Shown: positions 10,470 to 22,500 of the stretch, in pieces
Layout: each line of letters opens with the position of its first letter
Position numbering within the stretch: the stretch's first letter is position 1
Assembly: GCA_012845835.1 (NCBI GenBank)
Contig: JABAKD010000001.1
Span: forward strand, 19,524,890 to 19,588,889
Length of the DNA: 64,000 nucleotides
Reading direction: 5' to 3'
Source of the DNA: Undaria pinnatifida
Lineage: Eukaryota; Sar; Phaeophyceae; Laminariales; Alariaceae
Program-made: the position numbers and the translations under genes
Notes under the pieces: generated by a model
The model's database searches: none
The model's input: the letters and a program-made list of their open reading frames with translations, nothing else
What the model was told of the DNA's origin: nothing

Positions 10470-13242
10470 ATATACATGATAAATCGCCGTGAAACGGATG
10501 AACTAACATTTTCGTATTTCCGTTTCGTACACAGGTACTTCAATCAAGATCATGGAAAAGCAGCTATACACAAAATAAGCAATGCACTTGTACATTCGTC
10601 TAGGTACGAAGTAGAGGAGGCGATCCGGGCGCTGGCGAACCGAAAGGCAGTAGGGCCCGATGGTCTCCCGGCCGAGCTCTTGAAGGGTTTGGCCGACGAA
10701 GGAGAATTCAACACCCTCGGAAACATCCACGATATCATCGTCGCTGTGTGGAGGGGGGGTGGCGTACCGCAACAATGGAAAGATGCAACGACTAAGGTGC
10801 TTCACAAGAAGAAAGATCGGACTGAGTGTGGCAATTATCGTGGCATCTCCCTCGTGGCTCACGCCGGCAAAGTACTCCTCAAAGTCATTGCGGGTCGCCT
10901 GAGTGACTACTGCGAACGCGAGAACATTCTGCCAAAAACAGTGTGGGTTCAGACCCCAACGCTCGACGGTTGACATGATGTTCGTAGTACGACGACTGCA
11001 GGAACTGGCGCGGAAGAAGGACACCCCCTTGTACATGTGCTTTATCGACCTCACCAAAGCATACGACTCCGTCGACCGAACCCTTCTGTGGGATGTCCTC
11101 GCTCGTTTTGGCGTGCCACCGAGAATGCTCGCCGTCATCCGCCAATTCCACGACGGTATGCAAGCATGCGTGCAGCTGGATGATGGAGAGTGCTCGGATG
11201 AGTTCGACGTGGGGCAAGGTCTCAGGCAAGGATGCGTGCTGGCGCCTCTGCTGTTCAACATGTTTTTCACGGCGGTACTGCGTGTGGCCGAGAAACGCTT
11301 CCTCGCTGATGCAGCCATCACGGACAACATGGTGCAGCTCCAGCGAAAGGAGGAAGGAGAGAAGAAGGGCACTTCACGCACAGGCAAAGTCGACGGACGG
11401 AGGGGAAAAGAGGGGGAGGGGGTGCAGGGAGTGTAGGGTATGCTGTACGCGGACGATGCGGGCATCGTATCGCGATCATCAGAAGGGCTGGAGAGGATGA
11501 TGACGGCGACCGTGACTGCGTGCTCGTCGTTCGGGCTTACAGTATCTGAGGCGAGAACAGAGATAATGTGCCTGAAAACCAAAAGCGGGGGGAAGGTGTT
11601 CTTAACGATTAATGCAGCCGGTCAGGTATACAAGCAAACAATCCAGTTTGTATACTTGGGCGGGGCTATCACCGCAGACAGAGACCTTAGCATTGAAATA
11701 ACGCGGCGTCTTCAGAGGGCCTGGGCGTGCTTCCAGCGGCACAAGATAGAAATCTATGATCGCCCGGGTGTGCATTTACGGTTGAAGGTGCGGTTGCTGA
11801 AAGCTGAGGTGGTCGAGACACTGCTGTACGGTTGCATGACGTGGAACCCGAAGAAGCCTGACTATGACAGGCGACGACGGGTTCACCGCTTCATGCTACT
11901 CCGATGCCTTGGATGGCGCAAACGGATGCGCGACGACCACACCCTATCGTACGCCGACGCGCTTGCCCAGACAGATTCCGAGAGCGTTGAGGCGATAGTG
12001 CGCAAACGGAGGATCATGTTTGCGGGATTCGTGGCACGTATGGGGGGGGAGCGTCTGCCACAGAGGGTGATGTTCGGGGAGTTTGTTGGGGGTAAGGGCT
12101 ACTCAGGGGGGCAAGAGAAATACTGGATGGATCATCTGAAGGAGGATACGCCGGTCTTTGGAATGAAATTCGAAGGATGGCGAAAGGCTGCTCAGAAGGC
12201 TGGCAGATGGTTTCGAAGAGTAGAGGAGGGAGCCGGGTTGTTCATGCGGAATTGGCATGAAACGGAGAGAAGCAAAGCTGCAGAGCGACGCGCAAAGGCT
12301 GCGGCAGCGCCATCCACCGTTGGCATCTCTAAGCGGCCGGGGGGAGGGGGAAGGGGGGGGGGGGGGGAGGGGACTGGGGGAGGGGGACTGGGGGAGGGGG
12401 GGAGAGAGGAGGGGGAAAGGGAGGAAGGGGGGAGGGGCGGAAGGGGGAGCGTCATGCCCAAGAGACTGAAGTCTGGGTTTGGCCATCATCGTATTGAAAC
12501 TTGTGGGCCTTCTAATGGCCGTCACAAGATAGCATAAGACCGCCCTGACTTCTTCGCCATGTTGCGTTCTCTCCGAGGTGCCATTGATGATGGACGTGAT
12601 ACCCTCTGTTAGCCCAATGCCATCCTTAGCCAGTTCCTAGGGTCTGCTAGTATGACATTTTTCTTTCTTTTCCTTTTCTTTTTCATTTTCTTTTTTTCCT
12701 CTTCTTCTTTCCTTGCTTTCTTGTCTTGTCTTTTCTTGCTGTTCTTGTCTTTTTCTTCTCTTCGCTTGCCTTTTTCGTTTTGTCTCGTTTTTCTTCTCTT
12801 TTTTTTCCTTTCTTTTATCTTCTTTTCTTCTCTTTGTTTCTTTTTCTCCAATTGACTTACGCAGGCTGTCGTGCGTATGCGTAGTGATAAATACTACGTG
12901 TAAATATACGTGGTAGTCTTACTTGGGTGGCAATCGGTATGTTTGGTTTCTTCAGGCGTGAGTAGTGAGACGTATATGCACCGGCCTGGACCTGGCACAT
13001 CGTAGACTGACTCCCGATTTCACTTTTATATGTTTCTGGTGGAGGCATGAATTGCGTCAGCTGTGATATATGCGTGTACCACCTTGGGTTGTGTGTGTGT
13101 TTTCCCTGGGGTATTCCTCAGCTCCAGAGTGACTGGAGCCTGTCCTGTGACCACGGACTTGATTATGCGAGTTAATGTGAGAACAACAACAACAACAACA
13201 ACAACAATAACGACAACAACAACAACAACAACAACAACAACA
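10470..13242 (+). mobile_element. RTE-like non-LTR retrotransposon (LINE copy 1)
   Basis: A LINE with reverse transcriptase (10595-12534), a 3'UTR of about 650 bp containing a pyrimidine-rich block (12655-12850), and an (AAC)n tail at 13182-13242. No endonuclease domain is found upstream, so it is 5'-truncated; the exact 5' end is uncertain. Three more 3' ends of the same family lie at 8566-9999, 15557-15940 and 28160-28325, all ending in AAC/GTT repeats. The short microsatellite tail is typical of RTE-type elements. Confidence 0.85.
10595..12534 (+). pseudogene. LINE reverse transcriptase, frameshifted and stopped
   Basis: This is a non-LTR reverse transcriptase. Fingers and palm motifs appear in order: [49 protein letters not shown] (catalytic Asp), [13 protein letters not shown], then MLYADDAGIV (catalytic YADD) and a thumb followed by a Trp/Arg-rich C-terminal region. 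A one-base frameshift falls near 10930-10940, just before QCGFRP. An in-frame TAG at 11434-11436 splits the protein just before YADD, next to a purine-rich low-complexity insertion (11340-11430). The C-terminus runs into a G-rich tract (12340-12460) that encodes Gly/Arg/Glu. The copy cannot make an active enzyme. RTE-like is my best clade guess from motif spacing. Confidence 0.85.
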
Positions 13243-13817
13243 TTCAGTCGGTTTTGGTTCCTTGCTTCAACTTTCGTTGTGTGCGGAATCAAGGCTTTGA
13301 GCTCAGCCTTTTGTGCCATAGTACCGTCCGTAGTGACCAAGGGGAACCAGGGAGCCTTAGTGACATGTTAAAGTCCATTGCTAAGCTGTGCACGTGCTGA
13401 AAAACTGAACGACTTATTTCATCTGCGGCAAACATACAGGAGGTCAACATTTGGTGGTGAAGGAGTTCAAAATACGAGTGAATAGAACTGAATAGAAGTT
13501 ATCCAAGAAAAACGAGAATGACATGTCATGGATGGGATACAAGCATTCATATTGGAGCGACCTATAGAACGAGTCAGGAAGGACGAGATGGACTGGATAT
13601 ACACTGCTGCTGCGCACTGCCCATACCAGGGAAGTAATATGAGTATATACCACAACATCTCACAAGTCATGCTCACAACTCGTCGGCTCACAAGCCATGC
13701 TCACAACTCGTTGACTTTCCATGATGAGTGGTGTACTTCCGCTTCATCGACTCTTCATATGACCTGACTCAGTAACCTCGTGCAAATAGCCAGTGTAACT
13801 AACAGGTGATAAAAATA

Positions 13818-13872
13818 TATTCCCCATGCGGGGAATAGTATTTTAATTTTTATAATATATTCCCCATGCGGG

Positions 13873-13904
<32 letters not shown>
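13818..13904. repeat. Two identical ATGC-loop hairpins plus (TA)n
   Basis: TATTCCCC-ATGC-GGGGAATA occurs at 13818-13837 and again at 13858-13877, each a perfect 8-bp inverted repeat around ATGC. A (TA)n run follows to about 13904, and a partial ATGCGGGGAATA recurs near 13977. Together these may be ends of a small transposon, but no family is recognised. Confidence 0.7.
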
Positions 13905-13907
<3 letters not shown>

Positions 13908-13990
13908 TCCTCCGGCGGATGGGGAAAAATATAGCTTTAGCTCACAACACTTCCACGTATTTTTATACGCGTCGTCATGCGGGGAATAAC
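13905..13990 (-). repeat. Hairpin-rich element H, copy 2 (truncated)
   Basis: Shares ATCCTCCGGCGGATGGGG, AGCTCAC, ACACTTCCACGT and ACGCGTCGT with copy 1, then breaks off where the ATGCGGGGAATAA sequence begins. Confidence 0.65.
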
Positions 13991-14034
13991 GTTGCAATTG
14001 TTGCATGATGACAAGATGACTCAGTGGTATTATA

Positions 14035-14160
14035 AAAATAAAAGTACACTCCAGCTGTGAGAACGAATATTTTGTCGAAACTCATCTTTGCAAGATTTGG
14101 GTGATACTCCGATCGCGCGTATTACGGGTTGTGTGTCCTCATTAAGGATAGTAATACTAC
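14035..14160 (-). repeat. Repeat family A fragment
   Basis: Contains TACACTCCAGCTGTGAGA, CGAAACTCATCTTTGCAAG, GATACTCCGATCGCGCG and TGTGTGTCCTCATTAAGGAT, matching the family A segments at 25.5 and 37.9 kb. Confidence 0.75.
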
Positions 14161-15556
14161 ATACAGTAATATAAACGGTACCGTATGAAGACTGATATTT
14201 AATGCGCTCAGCTATTGTTGTAAAAATAAATCTTTCGTACTAGAAATCATGAGAGAGCGGAAATAGGGTCAGTTCTAAAAACATACAAGGGCTCCGCATG
14301 GGCGCCAGCATTCGCCGGCGCCCATGCTTCGGGTAGGGCAGGGCGGCACTTCGACATCTTAAGGTGTAGCTGTCCGATTTGGCATGCATTGAACTTTAAA
14401 GTAATGCCAAGAGTTTAATACGAACATGGGATTATGAAAGTCATGATTGGACAGAAAAAAAAAACGTGATATTATACAACAAAGAAGGCAAGGATAGGCG
14501 AAACACACTATTACTATGTTAAATGCGCCGTCAAGTAAAAGTTGGCGTCTATCGAACAAAAATACCCAAAATAGTATTATTGAGAACCTGCGTCGCCTCT
14601 AGGCAAAACGAAAGAGGCCTTGGCATTAATGAAGAGATTGCACTGCTGTCCCCGTGGCAATGGAGGTTCGAAGTCGACAGGATGCAAAGTCGGTTTGCTT
14701 CAAACGTCGACATGGGGCCATGTCAGCCGGCGAGGTTTTGGAAGAAGATTGCTTTGTTTGTTACGTGAAGGCTGTCGCATTGATTGGTCTGCGTGGTTGC
14801 GGGCGAGGAGGAAAACGAAGAAGAGGAGGGCGATCTCTCGTTGCGTCGGCGTTGTCTAAGATAGGTGCGGGGGTGGCTTTGCTCGTACGGGAGGTTGGCG
14901 TAGCGCTTCTTCTCTGTTTTTTCTCGAGAAGGCGGGATATGTGTGTCTGCTATCTTTGCTTCGTGGGTGCTTTGACGTTGTCGAAATCGGACGCGTCCCC
15001 TCAATACATAATATCCGGAGTGTCTCAACCATGACGACGGCTGATGGTGCCGTGCGTATTTCCCAGAGACTGACATATTATTTACGTGTAGAAATAATCA
15101 TATTCCTTTCTTTGCAACATTTTTTTTTCTTCATCCCATTTATCATCCCCGCACCATTCTCGCGCTCCCTCCTAGTAGTAACTCAGATCCGGGGTCACAT
15201 AGCGGGCCCTCCTCCTCCCTCCCCACTTCGGCACGTGCCTTCATTTTTACCGCGAGGAGAATCGAGCATTGTCTTCCCTCGTCGACTCGCGTCGAATTGT
15301 ACCTAGCAGGCGCTCTCAGCAGTTAGTTGATCTCTTTTTTTGATTGCATTTTTGCAAATTAGGTCATATTCATCGTGGTGGGTGCCACAACCAAACGTTG
15401 GAGGTATTCGAGGGTAAAACCACTAGACCACCGGGGCGGCCGGCTGACAATTGATTAAAACAAAACAGGATCTTTGCATAGGGTTTAAAATCGTGTTGGC
15501 AGGAAAACCAAATTTGCAGGAAGCAGCTGAAAGGTCAAGAAACAGGCAATATTTCA
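14161..15556. other. No recognised gene
   Basis: Several overlapping frames of 60-126 codons occur between 14520 and 15310. None shows a known motif or clear splice structure. One plus-strand frame (14654-15034) is Cys/Arg-rich with hydrophobic stretches but matches nothing I know. Confidence 0.3.
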
Positions 15557-15940
15557 GTTGTTGTTGTTCTCACATTAACTCGCACAATCCAGTCCGTGGT
15601 CACAGGACTGGTTCCAGTCACTGTGGAGCAGAGGAATACCCTAGGAAAAAACACAAAACAACCCAAGGTGGTACACGCATAAATCACAGCTGACGCAATT
15701 CATGCCTCCGCCAGAAACATATAAAAGTGAGATCGGGAGTCAGTATACGATGTGCCAGGTCCATACCGGTGCATAAGTCTCATTACTCGCGCCTGGGAAA
15801 ACCGACTATACCGCTTGCCACCCAAGAAAGACTACCACGTATATATCACACGTAGTATCTATCACTACGCATACGCGCAACAGACGCAAGTCAATTGGAA
15901 AAAAGAAACAAAGAGCAAAGAAGAGAAAGAAAAGGAAATG
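15557..15940 (-). mobile_element. RTE-like LINE copy 3 (3'UTR only)
   Basis: Begins on the plus strand with GTT repeats and continues with the same 3'UTR as LINE copies 1 and 2, including CACATTAACTCGCA, GTCCGTGGTCACAGGAC and the purine tract near 15897-15940. It is severely 5'-truncated and carries no coding sequence. Confidence 0.8.
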
Positions 15941-16189
15941 GGTGCATGGGGCCTAGAAAAAGAAAGAAAAATAATTTTTGGGGGGTCTACTGGCGAGGCT
16001 GCCACCAGAACGGGATGTCACATGTCACGTGGTCTTTCGACGGTCTACAGCAGTAGTACTACGAACGACTTCCGATACACCCACCGAAGCACGGACTACC
16101 GGCCAATTACGCGATCGACAGCTGGCCGTGTTTGTCACGTGTCTCTGTGTTGGGGGGCCCTGCCCTGCCTCTTGTTGGCTCTTGAGAGT

Positions 16190-17085
16190 GATGCGTGTAC
16201 GACTAAACTTGCCAACGAACGGCACTCGCACTGCACTTTGAGCTATCTTACTTCTTGCTGCATTATGTGCTATACGTTTCGCCCTTCGGCTACTGCTGTA
16301 CACCTGTTTGCCAATGTCGTCAGTTGGCGTTCATGCTCGTCGTACATACTGCTGTTCTCACCGAGTACGTGCGGGTTTCCTCGTACCTCAACCGTACGAC
16401 GACGAGCTCAAAACAGAAGGGCGGTGACATGAAATGGCATGGACAATGGCCACGTAGAAGCGAGCACAGCGGGATAGTTCGCTGCGAATCAACCGCACTT
16501 GTTCATGCCTACAACAGAGGCTGGCTGGAGTGTCAGCGGCCGTGCTAAAGCCAGGGCCAAAGGCCGAAGAGACGGCTATTCTATCTGCTTGGTTTTGTCT
16601 CGAGATTCTGATATATATATTGGACAGAGTGTTGCGTGTACGACTAAACTTGCCAACGGCACTCGCACTGCACTTTGAGCTATCTGCTGTAGTTCTGGTT
16701 GCTACTAGTTGCTGCATTATGTGCTATACGTTTCGCCCTTCGGCTACTGCTGCTACACCTGCTGTTTTGTGCTTGCCAATGTCGTCAATTGGCGTTCATG
16801 CTCGTCGGACATACTGCTGTTCTCACCGAGTACGTACGGGTTTCCTCGTACCTCAACCGTACGACGACGAGCTCAAAACAGAAGGGAGGTGACATGAAAT
16901 GGCATGGACAATGGCCACGTAGAAGCGAGCACAGCGGGATAGTTTGCTGCGAATCAACCGCATTCGTTCAAGCCTACAGCAGAGGCTGGCTGGAGTGTCA
17001 GCGGCCGTGCTAAAGCCAGGGCCAAAGGCCGAAGAGACGGCTCTACCTGCTTTGTTTTGTCTCGAAATTCTGTTACGTGAAAGTA
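16190..17085 (+). repeat. Tandem duplication of about 441 bp
   Basis: The sequence from TGCGTGTACGACTAAACTTG at about 16192 recurs at about 16633, and the two copies stay aligned through AGCCAGGGCCAAAGGCCGAA (16550 and 17011). By eye the copies are more than 90% identical with small indels, such as extra sequence around 16680-16705. Frames across the unit are duplicated as well, but no protein family is recognised. Confidence 0.85.
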
Positions 17086-17690
17086 TCATGATTTGGGAGT
17101 TATTTTGTCACGAAACGTCTTGCCGTCGGTAATTTGTGTCACAAAGTTGTTGGATATCGTCGGTAAGTTGTGTCACGTTTTAGGTGAACCCACACTGAAT
17201 AATTGAATTTCCAGCTGGCAAAACGAGCAGAAACAAAAGCAATAAAATGCCGAGTAAGAAACCAAACGAACTAGTAAAAAAGTACAGCAAAGAAACTAAC
17301 GCTCGAGAGTATGCCACGGCAAAATTCCAAACATTATCGCGTACCGTTTGGAAATGATGCCAATTTTATAAATCATTCAGGCGTTGCAGCCATTAAGATT
17401 CAACAATTTTTCCAAAATTCCTCCTCGACACTCGCTCGTCTCGCTCGGCGCCCGTCCGCGTTCGCGTCGATGTGCGGAACGGACACGGCAGGGCGAGGGG
17501 CGTTGGAGCCGTCCCCCGAAGGCGGCGCTCGAACCAAGCCATATTCGACCGAGAATTCCAGTTCCGCGAATCGTATACTTAGGCTGAGACAAAAAACTTC
17601 TGACCAAAGTCCATGACACCAAGGAATGACGCGATATTCAAGGAATGATTTTATATATATTAAAGCTGTCTTCACGCGTGCATGATATAT
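17086..17690. other. No recognised gene
   Basis: Reading frames overlap at 17311-17675 on both strands, with a GC-rich core at 17430-17530. I see no protein motif or repeat relationship. Confidence 0.3.
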
Positions 17691-18770
17691 GTAGCTAAAA
17701 TGTTGAGGTGACAGCGTATCAATTTGGGACCGTGGGTTCGAGTCTCACAGAAGCGTTTGGTTCATTTTTAGGGTGGGACGTTCACATGATATCTATTACA
17801 TGACTTTTACATGATATCTATTACATCACTTCGTGCATCACTACTACTGTCTTGATAGTCCCGATGTATACCGTATCGAAACCCGCCATTACAGTGCCAA
17901 AAACGAAATAATAAGACCCCCCCCAGGTAGGTGAAGAAAACTCATTTACGCACTTAACCACAAATACCACCAACCCTGACCAAGCCATACATCCGCAAAC
18001 CATCCACCATACATATGATGGGAGCAGTAGAGTGGAAACTACGAGAAAAAATTATGAAATAGATATGATGTTAGATTTAGTTCAAAATTGCGCACCTAAA
18101 TAAAGTAAAAATACCAACAACACCAATCATTATAGAGGAGAAGAACATTTTTCAACAAAAGAACAGGACCCTTCCCATTAGGAAAAAACGTACCCACATC
18201 GTATATTACAAGTAGTACCCACAAGCAGCTTGAATAAATGAGTATTGACCCGAAATACGTCGAACTCACGGCTGACGTCCTGAGAGTATTTTGTAAAATG
18301 TTAGAGTCGTGACAGCGTATCAGTTTGAAACCGTGAGTTCGTGTCCCACAGAGTCATTTTACTTTATTTTATCTCATTTTTTGTAGGCGGGGAGCAGCCG
18401 ACTTTTATTCTCGGATGCCGTATTAATATTAACATATTAACATATTAGATAATTAGTAATACTCTGTACTCGTACGAGTACTCCTTCCGATATTAAAGCT
18501 GAGAATGAACAACGTAAACCACCTACCATACATATGATAGAGCAGTATCGTGGAAACTACAGTGTTGAAAAATTTATAAAATAGATACGAGTACGAAGTA
18601 TGATTAAGATCTATATTAAAATTCCCCACTTGAAGCAAAAATACCAACACCAACCATTATAGTGGAGAAAAAACAAACATACATGTATAGACTAGACTAT
18701 ACTTCGTATATTTTAAAAACTAAAGAATAGGACCGCTCCCATTAAAAGAATTCACCCACATGTAAGAATG
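17690..18770 (+). repeat. Repeat family B copies with tRNA-like T-arm
   Basis: Two diverged copies (about 17690-18290 and 18290-18770) share GTGACAGCGTATCA, CATACATATGATRG, TGGAAACTAC, and a T-arm-like GTGRGTTCGWGTCYCACAG at 17731-17750 and 18330-18350. The T-arm forms a five-pair stem around a TTCGAGT-type loop, like a B box. Fragments recur at 25020-25150, 26455-26610 and 41580-42110. The elements are AT-rich with no coding capacity. A SINE of tRNA-like ancestry is possible, but no A box is clear. Confidence 0.55.
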
Positions 18771-19549
18771 TCGGAACAGTCTGGAGTTTGGCGGAACGAA
18801 GAGGAAATATCGGAGAACCGGGTAGCATAGGGGGGGGGGGTGGTTCCAGGGGGAGGAATAGCGGGAAAGTAGGAGGACCTCAGCAGCAACAACGATGTAG
18901 CACAGCAGCAGCACACCAGCAGCGAGTATCAGACACAACAACCGGTAGAGGAAGAAGGGAGTAGCGCCCACGCAGCAGCGACAGCAGCAGCAGTAGCAGT
19001 AGGGAGAAGACGTCGGCTGGAGCATGAGGGTAGAGAGGTGGCACGGGGAGACACCAATCGCAATCTACATTTCTGGGCAGGAGAGTGCGACAGATGATGC
19101 AACTTCAATGGAAACAGCAGCAGCAATACAGGAGGGTCAGCAGATTAGAGGGAAAGTCGTACGACAGGAGCATAGGAGAACAGGGATACAGCAGTACTAG
19201 TAGTACTACTACACTACTGCTGCTGCTGATGCTGCTATACTGCACTCTACTACTAACCCTACTTGCTGTTACTCGGAGATTACGATACCACTTTATATAC
19301 TGTTCAAACTATTAATAGTGGTGTAAAGTGTGACTGCTACGGAACGGATGAGGCGGGTGGCAACGGGCGGGGGGGGGGGGGGGTCGCTGGGGGGGGGGGG
19401 GGACGAATATATATATATATATATATGCGTACAAGTAGACATTTTCAAAACAGGAGATCAACGGCGCGGGGGGGGGAAGGGGTGGCGAGTTGAGGCAATG
19501 AGTCTAGGAAGGACGGGGCGAGCAGGATAGAGTTCATGACCCGGCCGGG
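18771..19549. other. No gene; trinucleotide and G-run sequence
   Basis: Holds CAG/GCA-rich stretches (18890-19130), ACT repeats near 19195-19215, G-runs near 19370-19402 and a short (TA)n run (19408-19426). No protein motif is seen. Confidence 0.4.
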
Positions 19550-22500
19550 GGGGAGCGCGGCAGCGGGGCCGCAAAGAGGAAAGAGGGGGGGTGTGCGGCA
19601 ACGGGGCCGCACACAACCAGGTCGGGAAAGAAGGCGGCGACGGAGCCGCGCAGAGCACCCACATATTGACATAGAACGCGTGAAGATTTTTTCGGGGAAC
19701 AACAGAGGGGAAAACCAGAGGGGAACAGGAACAGAAAGGGAAAAATACGGAAAGGAAAGGGAAAGGCAGTAGGTGACGAAGGGGATAAAGGAACACGGGG
19801 GATAGGGCGCGCGAGAGGAAGGGGGGAAGGAGGGTACGGGAAAAGAACCGGACAGGAACAGGAAGGAGAAGCTAGTGGTATCGGGGCGGGAAAGTCGTGA
19901 AAAAGAAGTACCGAACTGAGAAAAGGGGGGCGCGACGGCGGCCAGGCCGCAAGCTCAAATAAACGGGGGGTGGGCGGAGAAAAGGCCGTCAAAAGGGGGG
20001 GGGGGGGGGGGTGTACGGCAAGGAGACCGTACACGACACGTCCGGGGGGGAGCACGGCAACGGGGCCGCGCAAAGAAAATGGGTGTGTGTGTGCGGCAAC
20101 GGGGCCGCATACAATCAGGTTGGGAACGAACGTGGCGACGGGGCCGCGCAGGGCGACGGCGGCCAGGCCGCGGGTTCGAACAAATGGGGGATGTGAGGCA
20201 AGGGGCCACGTGAAAGGTGTGTGGGGGGGTGTGCAGTAACGGGACCGTACACGACCCGGCCTGGGGGAAGCGCGGCGACGGGGTCGCGCAAATAAAGGGG
20301 GGGTGCGTGTGCAGCAACGGGGCTGCACACGACGATCAGGCCCGGAGGGGACGCGGAAACGGGGCCGCGCAGAGCGACGGCGGTGAGGCGGCGGGCTCGA
20401 ACAAACGGGGGGTGCGAAGCAAAGGAGCCGCGCAAAATAAACGGGGGTGTGTGTGCGGCAACGGGGCCGCACACAATCAGGTTGGGAACGAACGTGGCGA
20501 CGGGGCCGCGCAGGGCGACGGCGGCCAGGCCGCGGGTTCGAACAAATGGGGGATGTGAGGCAAAGGGGCCACGCGAAAGGTGTGTGGGGGGGTGTGCAGT
20601 AACGGGACCGTACACGACCCGGCCTGGGGAAAGCGCGGTGACGGGGTCGCGCAAGTAAAGGAGGGGTGCGTGTGCAGCAACGGGGCTGCACACGACGATC
20701 AGGCCCGGAGGGGACGCGGCAACGGGGCCGCGCAGAGCGACGGCGGTTAGGCGGCGGGCTCGAACAAACGGGGGGTGCGAGGCAAAGGGGCCGCGCAAAA
20801 ACGGGGGGGGGGGGGGTACGGCAACGAGACCGTACACGACCCGGCCGGGGGGGAGCATGGCAACGAGGCCGCGCAAAGTAAACGGGAACCATAGCAGCGC
20901 CAGAAAACACGTGGCCGACGTGTGGGAGAACGCAGTGGAAGACGTCAAGAAATGGAGAGCGATCGTGATGCCGGTGAGAGTAGCGCGGGTAGCGCACGCG
21001 GAGGGAGGGGGAAACCTACGGCAACGGGACTGAACATGAAACGAGTGGTAGCGTCCGCGGCGGGGCCGTGACCGGGATGGGGGAGGCAAGTGCCCCCAGG
21101 GGGAAGCGTGAAGGAGGAGAAACACGACAAAGGGTTCGCGAACGGGGGTTCGCGGACGAAGTGTACGGGAAAAGGGCCGCACATGACCAGGAAGGGGAAG
21201 CGAGTGGTAATGGCGCCGAAGGGAGGCGGCGGAAAAGGGCTGACGGAGAGGGTGATGTGTGCGGCAATGAGGCCGTTCATGACCTGGTCGGGGGGCGCGG
21301 CAATGGGGCCGCACAAGAAAGGGGGGAGGTGTGCGGCAACAGGGCCGTACACGACCTTGTCGGGGGTTGGATGCCTCAACGGGGCCGTACACGACCTTGT
21401 CGGGGGTAGGATGCGGCAATGGGGCCGCGCAAGAAGGGGGGGGGAGGGCGTGCGGCAACGGGGCCGTTCACGACCTGGTCGGGGGGCGCGGCTACGGGGC
21501 CGCGCAAGAAAGGGGGGAGGTGTGCGGCAACAGGGGCGTGCACGACCTTGTCGGGGGTTGGATGCGGCAACGGGGCCGCGCAAGAAGGCAAGAGGTGTGC
21601 GACAACTTAGTCACGCACGGACAGGCAGGGTGGGGACTCGGCAACGGGGCCGAGCAAAAAAGGAAGGGGGGGGGGGGTGCGCAATGGGCCGTACACGACC
21701 AAGCGGGGGAAGGAACGCGGAAACGGGGCCGCGTAAACTAGGAGGGGGGGGGAGGGGCGGCAACGGGACCGTACACGACCTGGTCGGGGTCGGGACACGG
21801 CAACGGGGCCGCGCAAGAACGGGGGAGAGGAGTGCGGCAGCGTGACCGTACTTCACCAGGATGGGGGGGGGACGCGGCAACGGGGCCGCGCAAAGAAGGG
21901 GGGGGGGGGCAGGCTGCAACAGGGCCGTACACGAATAAGCCGCCCGGGGGCGGGAACGTGGCATCGTGGGGGGGAAGGGGGGCGCGGCAACGGGGTCGTA
22001 CACGATCAGGCACAGGAGATAATGCGGCAAGAAGGCCGCACAAACAAGGGGGGGGTGGGGGTGCGGTAACGGGGCCGTACACAACTAGGCTTGGGGGGGG
22101 GCGCGGCAAGGGGACCGCGCAAACAGGGGGGGGGGGGGGGGGGGCGGGGGGGGGCAACGGGGTCGTTCACAACCTTGCCGGGGGGGGGGGCGCACGACTT
22201 GGTCAGGGGGGGGGACGCAGCAACGGGGCCGCGCAAAGAAGGGGGGGGGGGGCAGGCTGCAACAGGGCCGTACACGAATAAGCCGCCCGGGGGCGGGAAC
22301 GTGGCATCGTGGGGGGGAAGGGGGGCGCAGCAACGGGGTCGTACACGATCAGGCACAGAAGATAATGCGGCAAGAAAGCCGCACAAACAAGGGGGGGGTG
22401 GGGGTGCGGTAACGGGGCCGTACACAACCAGGCTTGGGGGGGGGCGCGGCAAGGGGACCGCGCAAACAGGGGGGGGGCGGGGGGGGCGGGGGGGGGCAAC

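Noticed and set aside
17731-17750. tRNA gene
   Set aside because: Only a T-arm-like hairpin is present; no acceptor stem, anticodon arm or A box could be assembled.
19534-22157. Very long Arg/Pro/Cys-rich open frames on the minus strand (up to 487 codons) and Gly-rich ones on the plus strand
   Set aside because: They follow the tandem hairpin repeat, are open in several frames at once, and have no domain or codon pattern of a real protein.
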